Shown: piece by piece, positions 38,407 to 47,147 of the stretch | How the letters are laid out: every line of letters begins with the position of its first letter | Numbering within the stretch: position 1 is the first letter of the stretch | Origin: Actinobacillus porcinus | GTDB lineage: Bacteria; Pseudomonadota; Gammaproteobacteria; Enterobacterales; Pasteurellaceae | Length of the DNA stretch: 64,000 nt | Direction: 5' to 3' | NCBI RefSeq assembly: GCF_901764995.1 | Contig: NZ_CABFKI010000005.1 | Span: 1 to 64,000 of the forward strand | The notes under the pieces: generated by a model | What the model was told of the DNA's origin: nothing | The model's input: the letters and a program-made list of their open reading frames with translations, nothing else | Databases searched by the model: none | Translations under genes and position numbers: made by a program

Positions 38407-40417
38407 ATGCAACTGCTGTCCCTTTCAGTAATTTTCGCATCCAACTACGGTTTGCGCTTAAGGCATGCAGAATATCTTCGCTTAAAGGCAAGGGTTCGCC
38501 ATAAATGAGCGAAGCAAGGGTTTCGCCTAAAAGCGGTGCAGACGTTAAACCGCGCGAACCGAGAGCCGCGATAAGGTAAAGATTTTTGTAATTGGCTGCA
38601 AGTGGAATAGGCTGTTTGCGGCGGCGCAAGTTAAACAGGTTTTTATATTGTTCGGCTTGAGCAGAAAAATTCGGCACGTTGCCCACCATGGGAATACGAT
38701 CACGCACAGCACAACGTACGCCGACTCTTGCGAGATTATTCCCCGTGTTCACATCTTGCGTCCAATCTAAACCCAAATTTTTCTGGATTTTATGTTGATT
38801 TTCTTGCTGTTCAACGTCACTAAATTGACGATCATCACAATCGCGAATATGGCTTGCACCAATGCAATGGGTGGTTTGCGCATAATCTACAGGGGTTAAA
38901 TAGCCGTCATAACAAACCACAGATTTGAGCTTGCGTAAGTTTTCTGTCGTTGGAATTTGGCTCACTTGACCGCGAACAGGATAAAGCGGTAGCTGTTCCG
39001 TTTGGGGAAAATGATTGACTTTGTAACCATTGGCAAGCACGACAATATGGTGGCTACATTTTTCTTGATTTTCATTGTAGAGTAACCAGCCCTCTTGCGT
39101 TTGCTCAAGTGCGGTAATTTTTTGTGATGTTTTCATGGTTAAGCCTAAGGTTTGCAAATAGGCAAAACTATTTTGCACAAATTGACGCGGAGCAAGCCAC
39201 GCGCCTTTGGGAATAAACCCACCGCCACAAGGCACAGGCAATCCGATCGCTTCGCTGAGTTCTTCTGCCGTCATTGAACGATATAATTCGGGCGACCAGT
39301 GATAACCGGACACTTTCGCTAATTTCGCCGCACTTTTTTCATCGTAACCACATAAGGCAACGCCGCACATCTCGTGTTCAAATTCAATGTTATTGAATTT
39401 TGCTTGGCGTAAACGTTGGTGCCCATAGGCAAAAGCGTGAATGTAGAAACGGATATTTTTCACATCGTCATCGCTGAGTTGGGGATAAAATGCCCCTTGT
39501 TTATTGCCTGAGGCATTGAGTGCAGGGGCTTCATCTTCGCAGTACAGAGTGACGTTGGCACCACGTTCTAAAAGTGAAAGTGCGGTGAAAAGTGAAGCAA
39601 TTCCACCGCCAACAATGGCAATATCTGCCTGTCCGTTAAATTGCGCCGATTGCGGAAAATACCAAGGGGTTTGGCTATGTTGCTCTGACGGATTGTTTTT
39701 TGTGCCGGCTAAACATTCTCGCTTATGACCAAATCCTTTGCGTTTTTCCACTGTGAAGCCCACGGCTTCAAGCCCTTTTCGCACCGCACTTGCCGCCGTA
39801 AAGGTGGCAAAGGTGCCGTTGGTTTTGCTGTAACGGTGCATTAAAGCATAAACTTGTTCATTCCACATGTCGGGATTTTTGCTTGGTGCAAAGCCATCCA
39901 AAAACCAAGCATCTACGTGATTTTGCATATAATCCCCGAGTTGTGGCAGTTGCGTTTGAATATCGCCAAACCAAAGATCCAGTGTGGTTTCTTCGAAATG
40001 TATACGTGTGCAGCCTGAGATGGGATCTTGCCAATTTAATTGCAAAGTGGCAGAAAGCGATTGAAACTCAGGGTAGCTTTGATGGGCTTGAATTAGATTT
40101 TCCAATGGAATAGGGTGTTTTTCAAAAGAAATGAAAAACAAGCGTTTAAGCGGCGAGTTAGGATTTTCTTGGCGAAATTTCCGAAATAATGTTGTGGTGG
40201 CAAAGAAATTTAGTCCTGTACCAAAGCCTGTTTCCGCAATGACAAAATGGCTTTCACTAAATTGTTGCCAACGTTCCCATAAATGATTTCCTTCAAGAAA
40301 AACATATTGCGTTTCGGCTAAGCCGTTCTGATTTGAGAAATAAACATCATCGAAAGCATCAGAAATAGGCGTGTTAGTGTGATCAAAATGGATTTTTGCT
40401 GGTTGTACGTGTAACAT
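38405..40417 (-). CDS. mnmC: Bifunctional tRNA mnm5s2U biosynthesis protein MnmC
   Basis: This two-domain enzyme finishes 5-methylaminomethyl-2-thiouridine at tRNA wobble positions. The N-terminal methyltransferase part has [17 protein letters not shown] and [17 protein letters not shown]; the C-terminal FAD oxidoreductase part has [27 protein letters not shown] and a conserved [13 protein letters not shown] near the end. About 670 residues is normal. The frame begins at 40444, but I choose ATG 40417 ([13 protein letters not shown]), which fits other Pasteurellaceae MnmC starts. Confidence 0.95.
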   Translation of the reverse strand: MLHVQPAKIHFDHTNTPISDAFDDVYFSNQNGLAETQYVFLEGNHLWERWQQFSESHFVIAETGFGTGLNFFATTTLFRKFRQENPNSPLKRLFFISFEKHPIPLENLIQAHQSYPEFQSLSATLQLNWQDPISGCTRIHFEETTLDLWFGDIQTQLPQLGDYMQNHVDAWFLDGFAPSKNPDMWNEQVYALMHRYSKTNGTFATFTAASAVRKGLEAVGFTVEKRKGFGHKRECLAGTKNNPSEQHSQTPWYFPQSAQFNGQADIAIVGGGIASLFTALSLLERGANVTLYCEDEAPALNASGNKQGAFYPQLSDDDVKNIRFYIHAFAYGHQRLRQAKFNNIEFEHEMCGVALCGYDEKSAAKLAKVSGYHWSPELYRSMTAEELSEAIGLPVPCGGGFIPKGAWLAPRQFVQNSFAYLQTLGLTMKTSQKITALEQTQEGWLLYNENQEKCSHHIVVLANGYKVNHFPQTEQLPLYPVRGQVSQIPTTENLRKLKSVVCYDGYLTPVDYAQTTHCIGASHIRDCDDRQFSDVEQQENQHKIQKNLGLDWTQDVNTGNNLARVGVRCAVRDRIPMVGNVPNFSAQAEQYKNLFNLRRRKQPIPLAANYKNLYLIAALGSRGLTSAPLLGETLASLIYGEPLPLSEDILHALSANRSWMRKLLKGTAVA

Positions 40418-40528
40418 AATGATTTCTTTTATGGTGTAATTCATGCATTATAAGGCAGAATTGCGTAAAGTGGTCGAATGTTGTAATAAAAACTTGATTT
40501 ATTTTGATTTCATAGTAAATTAGCGTTC

Positions 40529-40546
40529 AGCTTACAAGTGTAAGGC
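40529..40546. promoter_or_regulatory. FabR-like operator upstream of fabB
   Basis: AGCTTACAAGTGTAAGGC contains CTTACA-AG-TGTAAG, an inverted repeat similar in shape to the FabR site of fabA/fabB in E. coli. It lies about 40 bases before the fabB ATG. Assignment is by resemblance only. Confidence 0.35.
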
Positions 40547-40587
40547 GAGTTTAACCTTAAATAACCTAGTAACAAAGGAAATAAAGA

Positions 40588-41808
40588 ATGAAAAGAGCTG
40601 TTATCACAGGTTTCGGTGTTATCTCTAGTATCGGTAACAACAAAGAAGAAGTTTTAGCGTCATTAAAAGCAGGTAAATCAGGGATTGAAACTGTGCCTAG
40701 CTTTATCGAAATGGGGATGCGTAGCCATATCGCAGGGACGATTAAATTAGATCCTTCTGAGCATATTGATCGTAAAGTGTATCGTTTTATGGGCGATGCA
40801 GCAGCTTATGCCTATCTTTCTATGAAAGAAGCTATTGAAGACGCGGGCTTAACAGAAGATCAAGTATCGAACGACCGTACCGGTTTGGTTATTGGCGCGG
40901 GTACAGGTTCTGCCCATAGCCAATTAGTGGCTTGTGATGCGGTGCGTGGCCCGCGTGGCGTAAAAGCCATTGGTCCTTATGCCGTAACCAAAACAATGGC
41001 GTCAAGCGCGTCAGCTTGCTTAGCTACGCCTTATAAAATTCGTGGTGTGAACTATTCAATGAGTTCAGCTTGTGCAACATCAGCACACTGTATCGGTCAC
41101 GCTTGGGAATTAATCCAATTAGGCAAACAAGACATCGTCTTTGCCGGTGGTGCGGAAGAATTATCATGGGAATGTGCGACTGAGTTTGATGCAATGGGTG
41201 CACTTTCAACAAAATACAATGACACCCCGGAAAAAGCTTCTCGTGCTTATGATGCAAACCGTGATGGTTTCGTTATCGCTGGCGGTGGCGCGGTTGTGGT
41301 TGTAGAAGAATTAGAACACGCGTTAGCTCGTGGTGCAAAAATCTACGCAGAAATCGTAGGTTATGGCGCAACATCTGATGGTTATGATATGGTGGCACCA
41401 AGCGGTGAAGGTGCAGAACGTTGTATGAAACAAGCGATGGCAAATGTTGATAGCCCGATTGATTACATCAACGTACATGGTACATCAACACCGGTAGGTG
41501 ACGTGAAAGAATTAGGTGCGATTAAAAATGTCTTCGGTGACAAGGTGCCGGCAATTTCATCAACAAAATCAATGACAGGTCACTCACTAGGTGCAGCAGG
41601 GGCGCATGAAGTGATTTATACATTGTTAATGTTACACAATGATTTTATTGCACCAAGCATCAACATTGAAACCTTAGATGAACAAGCTCAAGGCTTAAAT
41701 ATTGTTACAGAAACCAAAGAAAACGCAGGCTTACAAACGGTAATGTCAAACAGCTTCGGTTTTGGTGGTACAAACGCAACCTTAGTTTTCAAGCGTTATA
41801 CTAAATAA
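40588..41808 (+). CDS. fabB: 3-oxoacyl-[acyl-carrier-protein] synthase I
   Basis: A 406-residue condensing enzyme needed for unsaturated fatty acids. The active-site Cys is in [14 protein letters not shown] near residue 163, and the two His residues are in [12 protein letters not shown] and [15 protein letters not shown]. The C-terminal [16 protein letters not shown] is typical. It is monocistronic, ended by an inverted uptake-signal pair. Confidence 0.97.
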   Translation: MKRAVITGFGVISSIGNNKEEVLASLKAGKSGIETVPSFIEMGMRSHIAGTIKLDPSEHIDRKVYRFMGDAAAYAYLSMKEAIEDAGLTEDQVSNDRTGLVIGAGTGSAHSQLVACDAVRGPRGVKAIGPYAVTKTMASSASACLATPYKIRGVNYSMSSACATSAHCIGHAWELIQLGKQDIVFAGGAEELSWECATEFDAMGALSTKYNDTPEKASRAYDANRDGFVIAGGGAVVVVEELEHALARGAKIYAEIVGYGATSDGYDMVAPSGEGAERCMKQAMANVDSPIDYINVHGTSTPVGDVKELGAIKNVFGDKVPAISSTKSMTGHSLGAAGAHEVIYTLLMLHNDFIAPSINIETLDEQAQGLNIVTETKENAGLQTVMSNSFGFGGTNATLVFKRYTK

Positions 41809-41826
41809 TTAATGTAAAATGTAATC

Positions 41827-41870
41827 AAAGTGCGGTGAAAATCGATGATGTTTTTCACCGCACTTTTTTT
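41827..41870. terminator. Inverted uptake-signal pair terminating fabB
   Basis: AAAGTGCGGTGAAAA and TTTTTCACCGCACTTT form the stem with a short loop, followed by TTTTT. Both arms carry the full 9-base Haemophilus uptake core. Confidence 0.8.
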
Positions 41871-41921
41871 GTCGCCAAAAATCGAGTATGCTGTGGGAAA
41901 TCGTAAATAAAGGAATGGATT

Positions 41922-43172
41922 ATGACCAATTTAATTGAAATGGGAAAAGCGGCACGTCAAGCTGCCTTTGAGCTAAGTCAGCTTTCAACCCAAGAAAAAA
42001 ATCGTGCGTTACAAATTATTGCGGATCAACTGGAAGCCAAACAAGATGAGATCTTGCGTGAAAATGCAAAAGATATTGAAAATGCCAGAGAAAAAGGGAT
42101 TAGCGAGGCGATTATTGATCGTTTGTTATTAACCCCTGAGCGTCTGAAAGGCATTGCTAATGATGTGCGTCATGTGATTTCTTTAGCCGATCCGGTGGGC
42201 AAAATTATTGATGGCGGCGTGTTAGATAGTGGTTTGAAATTAGAGCGTTTGCGAGTTCCCGTTGGTGTGATCGGTACAATTTATGAAGCTCGCCCTAATG
42301 TGACCATTGATGTGGCAAGCCTTTGTTTAAAAACAGGCAACGCGGTGATTTTACGTGGTGGCAAAGAAACACAACATTCCAATCAGATTTTAGTTAATGT
42401 CGTGCAACACGCCCTTGAACAGGCAGGTTTACCAAAAGCCGCGGTACAAGCGATTACTGATCCCGACCGCACATTGGTGATGGAATTGCTGAAGTTGGAT
42501 CGTTATGTGGATATGATTATTCCACGCGGCGGCGCAAGTTTACATGAGCTTTGTAAACAACATTCAACCATCCCTGTGATCGTGGGCGGAATTGGGGTTT
42601 GTCATACCTTTGTAGAGCAAAGTGCGGATCAAAATAGAGCAATTTCGGTGATCAAAAATGCGAAAACCCAACGCCCTAGCACCTGCAATACCTTGGAAAC
42701 CTTGTTGGTTCAAGAGAGCATTGCCGCGGAATTTTTACCAAAACTCGCTGCAGACTTAAACGTCAACTATTTTGCAGATGCGACTGCGCTGAATATTTTA
42801 AAACAGGCTGGTGCGGATGTGCAGGCGGTGCAAGATGAAGATTTGCGTAAAGAATGGCTTTGCACGAATTTGAATGTATTGGTGGTTAAAGATATTCATG
42901 CCGCCATCGATCACATTCGCGAATATGGCACGCAACATTCGGAAGCGATTTTAACTGAAAGCCAGCAGTTGGCACGTCAATTCGTGGTGCAAGTGGATGC
43001 TGCCGCGGTTTATGTTAATGCGAGCACCCGTTTCACTGACGGCGGACAATTTGGTCTCGGCGCAGAAGTGGCGGTCAGCACACAAAAACTGCACGCCCGC
43101 GGCCCTATGGGATTAGAAGCCTTAACCACTTATAAATGGGTGGCTGTGGGGGATTATACATCACGAGTGTAG
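41922..43172 (+). CDS. proA: Gamma-glutamyl phosphate reductase
   Basis: A 416-residue enzyme of the aldehyde dehydrogenase superfamily that reduces glutamyl-5-phosphate in proline synthesis. The catalytic Cys is in [14 protein letters not shown] near residue 255, and [36 protein letters not shown] is the NADPH-binding region. proB, its usual partner, is not adjacent. A strong terminator follows. Confidence 0.97.
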   Translation: MTNLIEMGKAARQAAFELSQLSTQEKNRALQIIADQLEAKQDEILRENAKDIENAREKGISEAIIDRLLLTPERLKGIANDVRHVISLADPVGKIIDGGVLDSGLKLERLRVPVGVIGTIYEARPNVTIDVASLCLKTGNAVILRGGKETQHSNQILVNVVQHALEQAGLPKAAVQAITDPDRTLVMELLKLDRYVDMIIPRGGASLHELCKQHSTIPVIVGGIGVCHTFVEQSADQNRAISVIKNAKTQRPSTCNTLETLLVQESIAAEFLPKLAADLNVNYFADATALNILKQAGADVQAVQDEDLRKEWLCTNLNVLVVKDIHAAIDHIREYGTQHSEAILTESQQLARQFVVQVDAAAVYVNASTRFTDGGQFGLGAEVAVSTQKLHARGPMGLEALTTYKWVAVGDYTSRV

Positions 43173-43230
43173 TGCATTTTAGCGTGGCGGGATAACTGCC
43201 CATTTGTATTTAGCAAAGAGCCGAATAGAC

Positions 43231-43262
43231 AAAAGGCGTTAACCGAAGTTAACGCCTTTTTT
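43231..43262. terminator. Strong terminator between proA and tRNA-fMet
   Basis: AAAAGGCGTTAAC and GTTAACGCCTTTT form a 13-base stem with loop CGAA, followed by TT. It serves proA on the plus strand and probably the tRNA gene on the minus strand. Confidence 0.85.
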
Positions 43263-43268
43263 GAATTC

Positions 43269-43345
43269 TGGTTGCGGGGGCCGGATTTGAACCGACGGCC
43301 TTCGGGTTATGAGCCCGACGAGCTACCAAGCTGCTCCACCCCGCG
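43269..43345 (-). tRNA. Initiator tRNA-fMet (anticodon CAU)
   Basis: The minus strand folds as a 77-base tRNA with encoded CCA. The unpaired first base (C opposite A) and the three G-C pairs next to the anticodon loop (GGG-CTCATAA-CCC) are the hallmarks of the bacterial initiator tRNA. The anticodon is CAT. Confidence 0.97.
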
Positions 43346-43412
43346 TCTGATGTGCGTAAATATACGCTTTTCATTTAAGATTGCAAGTCAAAATCGTGCA
43401 ATTGCCGACAAA

Positions 43413-43838
43413 TTAAACGGATTGGGTAAATGATTGCTGAATTTGTCGCCAAAGTTCACGCTTTTGTTTGGCATTTTGTTTCAATTTCACCAGTTCTTCC
43501 GTTTGCCAAAGAGGGCTATTATCCGTTTTCAATTGTTCAAAAGTGCGGTGAATTTTTTCGCTGTTTTCTGACAACAACCAATAATACACCGGTTGTTGAA
43601 CCTTTAAATGTTGGGCATGATCAAAATCGATAAGCAAACATTCATTTTTCTGTATTTCAACACTGCGCAAAAGATCCCATAAAAAGGGGTCATCAAAATC
43701 TAAAGCCGTTTCAGCAATGACAATAAGACGGATTTCTTGTGACACAGGAATATTCACCGCCCCTTTTAGCACATCAGGCCGGCGTAATTGCCATTGCGTA
43801 ATCCCCATTTCTTGTAGTAACAAATCGCGTCTGTTCAT
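43413..43838 (-). CDS. holD: DNA polymerase III psi subunit
   Basis: A 141-residue clamp-loader accessory protein. It begins MNRRDLLLQEMGITQWQLRRPDVLKGAVNI, the well conserved HolD N-terminus that contacts chi. The rest is divergent, as is usual. It is divergent from rsmC, and the two starts are 61 bases apart. In E. coli holD and rsmC (yjjT) are also neighbours. Confidence 0.92.
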   Translation of the reverse strand: MNRRDLLLQEMGITQWQLRRPDVLKGAVNIPVSQEIRLIVIAETALDFDDPFLWDLLRSVEIQKNECLLIDFDHAQHLKVQQPVYYWLLSENSEKIHRTFEQLKTDNSPLWQTEELVKLKQNAKQKRELWRQIQQSFTQSV

Positions 43839-43899
43839 TCGGTTTCCGTTTTCCGTTATAATGCCGATAATTTTAGCCTACCTTATAGGATTTTCCCAA

Positions 43900-44892
43900 A
43901 TGATTTCTCTCGAAAGCCAAGTTTTAGAACGCCATTTACATTTATTTCAAGATAAAACCATTTTATTTGCGGGCGGCATTAACGATGATTTTCCGCAACA
44001 AATTCGTCCAATGGCAAAAAATGTTGAGATCTGGTCTTGGTATTTTGATTATGCCAAAACGCAAAGTGCGGTGAATTTTTCGGTTGGTTTGGATAAAACC
44101 GCGGAGTTGATTGTGTATTATTGGACAAAAAACAAAGCGGAAGTCCAATTCCAATTAATGCAATTGCTTGCCAACGCAAAGGTTGGACAGGAAGTATTGA
44201 TCATTGGCGAAAATCGTTGTGGTGTGCGTTCGGCAGAAAAATTGTTGGGCGAATTGGGGGAGGTGGGCAAAATTGATAGCGCGCGCCGTTGTGGCTTGTA
44301 TCATTTTCAACTACAAAAAACACCGCACTTTCAATTAGATAAATATTGGACGCTTTATGAGAATCCGCTGTTGGATGACCTAAGAATTTATAGTTTACCG
44401 GGGGTATTTAGTGCCAATGAATTGGATAATGGTACGGCATTATTGCTCTCAACCATTGATACGCATATTCATGGCGATGTGTTGGATTTAGGCTGTGGTG
44501 CAGGGGTGATTGGCGCGTATTTGAAAAAGCAAAACCCGAAAGCCAATGTTATGATGACCGATATTCACGCCATGGCAATTGAATCGGCGAAGAAAACCTT
44601 AGCGGAAAACCAGTTAGATGGTAAGGTGCAGGCAAGTGACGTGTTTTCGCATATTCAAGACAAATTTGATCTCATTATTTCTAATCCACCGTTCCATGAC
44701 GGCATTGATACCGCTTATCGAGCCGTGAACGAATTGATTAAACAGGCAAAATGGCATTTAAAAGACGGCGGCGAGCTACGCATTGTGGCAAATGCTTTCT
44801 TGCCTTATCCTGATTTACTTGACCAATATTTTGGTTCACATGATGTGCTGGCGAAGAATGGGAAATTTAAGGTTTATTCTGTCAGAGCGTAA
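43900..44892 (+). CDS. rsmC: 16S rRNA (guanine1207-N2)-methyltransferase
   Basis: A 330-residue SAM-dependent methyltransferase. The N-terminal pseudo-domain starts MISLESQVLERHLHLFQDKTILFAGGINDDFP, and the C-terminal domain has VLDLGCGAGVIGAYL and the base-flipping ISNPPFHDG motif. The frame is open from 43717, but that part overlaps holD; ATG 43900 matches the family start. Confidence 0.95.
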   Translation: MISLESQVLERHLHLFQDKTILFAGGINDDFPQQIRPMAKNVEIWSWYFDYAKTQSAVNFSVGLDKTAELIVYYWTKNKAEVQFQLMQLLANAKVGQEVLIIGENRCGVRSAEKLLGELGEVGKIDSARRCGLYHFQLQKTPHFQLDKYWTLYENPLLDDLRIYSLPGVFSANELDNGTALLLSTIDTHIHGDVLDLGCGAGVIGAYLKKQNPKANVMMTDIHAMAIESAKKTLAENQLDGKVQASDVFSHIQDKFDLIISNPPFHDGIDTAYRAVNELIKQAKWHLKDGGELRIVANAFLPYPDLLDQYFGSHDVLAKNGKFKVYSVRA

Positions 44893-44899
44893 AGCGAGT

Positions 44900-44922
44900 A
44901 GGGCGAATGGAAATTCGCCCTT
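44900..44922. repeat. Stem-loop repeat bounding the Slam island (left copy)
   Basis: AGGGCGAATGGAAATTCGCC and its last bases form a stem-loop. The same 22 bases occur at 49411-49432 in the same orientation. It follows rsmC and may also act as its terminator. Confidence 0.7.
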
Positions 44923-44970
44923 GATGATAGCTTATTATTACAAATGCAATGATGCTTTTTTGATTGATCA

Positions 44971-46371
44971 CTAAAACGTCTTCTCAAAACTCAAATAAAC
45001 CCGATTTCGTTTATATGAATAAAGATCCACTAAATTTGAATTCACACGCTGATATTGATAGCTGATTTTCGGCGTAATTCCCCAAAAATGCAGGTTACGA
45101 TGCCAAAGTGTAACGTTCAGACCTAACTCTCTATCTTGACGTACTTGATTAAAAATGCGGTGAGCTTGGTCAAATTCACGCTTTCCATAACTGAGCTGAA
45201 TACGGCTGGAAATGCCGCCCCACCATTCTTGCCCCCAACCGATTCGCCCTGTATAGCGTTTTGAGGCTAAAGAACGCTCTAATGTCCGATCTCGCAGCAC
45301 ATCTACACCGCCATAGAGATAACTTTTCGCATTAAAGGCATAAAGTAGCGTGGCAGAACCAAATAATGTTGTGCTATCCGCCAGCTGATTTTCACCCCGA
45401 TGTTTGAGCTTACCCATTTCCCCTGCGGTAGAAAGTTGCCATTGGGAGGTAAGCCAATGTTCGGCTTCAACTCGAACTCCATAGCCGTGATTGTAGCGAT
45501 GATTACCATACCAACGCATTTCGTAATAAGGCAAAAAGGAAAGACGACTTTGGGCATTTTGATACTGGTAGCCAAGACTTGAACGGTTTTGTTGATCGTC
45601 AAATTGATGATTATCCCAATAGGATTTTCCGCTAAATTGGTTCTCAAAATGCAGATAGTGCGAACCGCTGACGTTCCAATTTTTAGCCAAATTGAGATGA
45701 TAACTTAGCCCATTTGCCGATTGCGGTAGCGACTCTTCCGTTTTCTTAAACGGCACATTCCCCACCCGAACATAAGGCGAGCTTGAGGCATTATTGACAT
45801 TGCTTTCGTGCAAATAATTCACACCAAAGTCGAATGTCCAATCCGAACGTTTTTGAATAGCGGCAATATATTGTTCCACTCCATTTGCAATTTGCGGTGG
45901 TAATCCGTCCGCTTGTAACTTACGAAATTGTGCAAGTGCGGCTTCATTTTGCCGATCTTCAAACAACATCTGCGCTAAACGAAAACGCACAGGCTGAAAA
46001 TTAGGGTGTTTCGCAATAATGCCACGATAGAGATCGATTGCCGTTTTATACTCCCCCTGACTTGCCAAAATAATGCCGTTGGCATAATCGATCAGTATCA
46101 AATCGGGATTGGGTGTTTGTTGATAAATCCACACCAGTTCAGGCAATAAATGAAATTGTCGGCTATCAATCGCCCGATTTAACATTTGACGAGTCAGTTC
46201 AGGCTTACTAATAAGCTCTTTAGTTAAAGTGATTTCCTCACTATTTGCGGATTTTTCTGAAAAAATAACCGCTTGTTGTGGTAATGTAGGCTCGGCGGAT
46301 TTGATTTCCAATTCGGGAGTAGCGTTTGCTACTAGGGGGATAAAAAGGGTAAGGGGGAGATATTTTTTCAT
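44971..46371 (-). CDS. Slam-type surface lipoprotein assembly modifier (DUF560)
   Basis: A 466-residue outer-membrane protein with a signal peptide (MKKYLPLTLFIPLVANA), an N-terminal tetratricopeptide-like region (residues about 60-170, with PDLILIDYANGIILASQGEYKTAIDLYRGII) and a C-terminal 14-strand barrel beginning WTFDFGVNYLHESNVN and ending VYLSFEKTF. This matches Slam translocators, which move lipoproteins to the cell surface. A candidate cargo lipoprotein lies close by, separated by a toxin-antitoxin pair. Cargo assignment is inference. Confidence 0.85.
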   Translation of the reverse strand: MKKYLPLTLFIPLVANATPELEIKSAEPTLPQQAVIFSEKSANSEEITLTKELISKPELTRQMLNRAIDSRQFHLLPELVWIYQQTPNPDLILIDYANGIILASQGEYKTAIDLYRGIIAKHPNFQPVRFRLAQMLFEDRQNEAALAQFRKLQADGLPPQIANGVEQYIAAIQKRSDWTFDFGVNYLHESNVNNASSSPYVRVGNVPFKKTEESLPQSANGLSYHLNLAKNWNVSGSHYLHFENQFSGKSYWDNHQFDDQQNRSSLGYQYQNAQSRLSFLPYYEMRWYGNHRYNHGYGVRVEAEHWLTSQWQLSTAGEMGKLKHRGENQLADSTTLFGSATLLYAFNAKSYLYGGVDVLRDRTLERSLASKRYTGRIGWGQEWWGGISSRIQLSYGKREFDQAHRIFNQVRQDRELGLNVTLWHRNLHFWGITPKISYQYQRVNSNLVDLYSYKRNRVYLSFEKTF

Positions 46372-46374
46372 AAG

Positions 46375-46452
46375 TTTAAGTGTAATTTGCTATGCCAAAA
46401 TAGGCATTTATACAAGTTTTCATTAAAGATGAAGTAACAAATTACACTTAAA
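46375..46452. repeat. 15-base perfect inverted repeat flanking a 48-base loop
   Basis: TTTAAGTGTAATTTG at 46375 is the exact reverse complement of CAAATTACACTTAAA at 46438. Inside is a smaller stem (ATGCC/GGCAT). It lies between the slam start and the toxin stop. It could be a terminator for the toxin-antitoxin pair or the ends of a tiny mobile element. Confidence 0.5.
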
Positions 46453-46460
46453 GCTAAAAA

Positions 46461-46778
46461 TCAGAATAACTCTGAATGCGTGCCTGCACGGGAAAAGACG
46501 ATTTGATTTAATTTTTCATCAATAACATAAATCAACAAAAAATCCCCACCAATATGACATTCTCTAAAACCGGCATAGTTACCCGTTAAAGGATGATCTA
46601 AATATTCGGAAGGTAATGGCTCATCATTTGCAATCAATAATAGCATTACTTTTTTCAGTGTATGCATATTATAACGCCCTGATTTATTCAGTCTTTCCCA
46701 GTCCTTACGAAAGGTTTTAGTATATTCGGCTGAACGAGGAAAAGCCGCACGTTTAGTGTGTTGAGTTTTCGAGTTCAT
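46461..46778 (-). CDS. yafQ: YafQ-family mRNA interferase toxin
   Basis: A 105-residue RelE-superfamily toxin. The core YTKTFRKDWERLNKSGRYN, LKKVMLLLIANDEPLPSEYLDHPLTGNYAGFRECHIGGDFLLIYVID and the His-containing end SRAGTHSELF match YafQ, which cleaves mRNA at the ribosome. It overlaps the dinJ-like antitoxin by 26 bases. The start is ATG 46778, one codon after an in-frame TTG. Confidence 0.88.
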   Translation of the reverse strand: MNSKTQHTKRAAFPRSAEYTKTFRKDWERLNKSGRYNMHTLKKVMLLLIANDEPLPSEYLDHPLTGNYAGFRECHIGGDFLLIYVIDEKLNQIVFSRAGTHSELF

Positions 46779-47022
46779 CAAATAATGCTTCCGCAGATTT
46801 TAACGCACGTTTTTCATCTAAGATTTCTTGAGCTTCTTGCATTGCCTGTAATGTCACGGCATTTGGCACTTTTACGTCAAACGGTATTGCCTTTTCTTTT
46901 GCAACACGAGTAACCGCAATGCGTAAGAATTCAGACATCGTTAAGCCCATTGCTTTTAGTGCAGCGGTTGCTTCATCTTTAATGCCATTATCAATTCTAG
47001 CTCGGATATAAGTTTCACTCAT
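46753..47022 (-). CDS. dinJ: DinJ/RelB-family antitoxin
   Basis: An 89-residue ribbon-helix-helix antitoxin. The N-terminus MSETYIRARIDNGIKDEATAALKAMGLTMSEFLRIAV is the RelB/DinJ DNA-binding domain; the C-terminal acidic helix should cap the toxin. AAGGAG precedes the ATG. Two direct repeats upstream may be its operator. Confidence 0.92.
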   Translation of the reverse strand: MSETYIRARIDNGIKDEATAALKAMGLTMSEFLRIAVTRVAKEKAIPFDVKVPNAVTLQAMQEAQEILDEKRALKSAEALFDELENSTH

Positions 47023-47041
47023 TTAGAATTCTCCTTCTCAT

Positions 47042-47060
47042 TTGTAGTCCTATTGTAGTC
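47042..47060. promoter_or_regulatory. Direct-repeat operator candidate of dinJ/yafQ
   Basis: TTGTAGTC occurs twice with an 11-base period, one helical turn, about 20-38 bases upstream of the antitoxin ATG. Ribbon-helix-helix antitoxins bind such repeats. Confidence 0.4.
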
Positions 47061-47085
47061 TTCTTTGAACAATAAGTACAATCTA

Positions 47086-47124
47086 AAGAATTAAACCCAC
47101 ACAAAAAACTTGTTAATGTGCGGG
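47086..47124 (-). terminator. Terminator of the surface lipoprotein gene
   Basis: On the minus strand CCCGCAC and GTGTGGG (one G-T pair) form a stem with a long loop, followed by TTTAATTCTTT. It lies about 25 bases after the lipoprotein stop. Confidence 0.5.
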
Positions 47125-47147
47125 GTGAATTTATATCCTACGATTGA

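Noticed and set aside
43717-43899. N-terminal extension of the rsmC frame
   Set aside because: It overlaps holD on the other strand and lacks similarity to RsmC, which begins at 43900.
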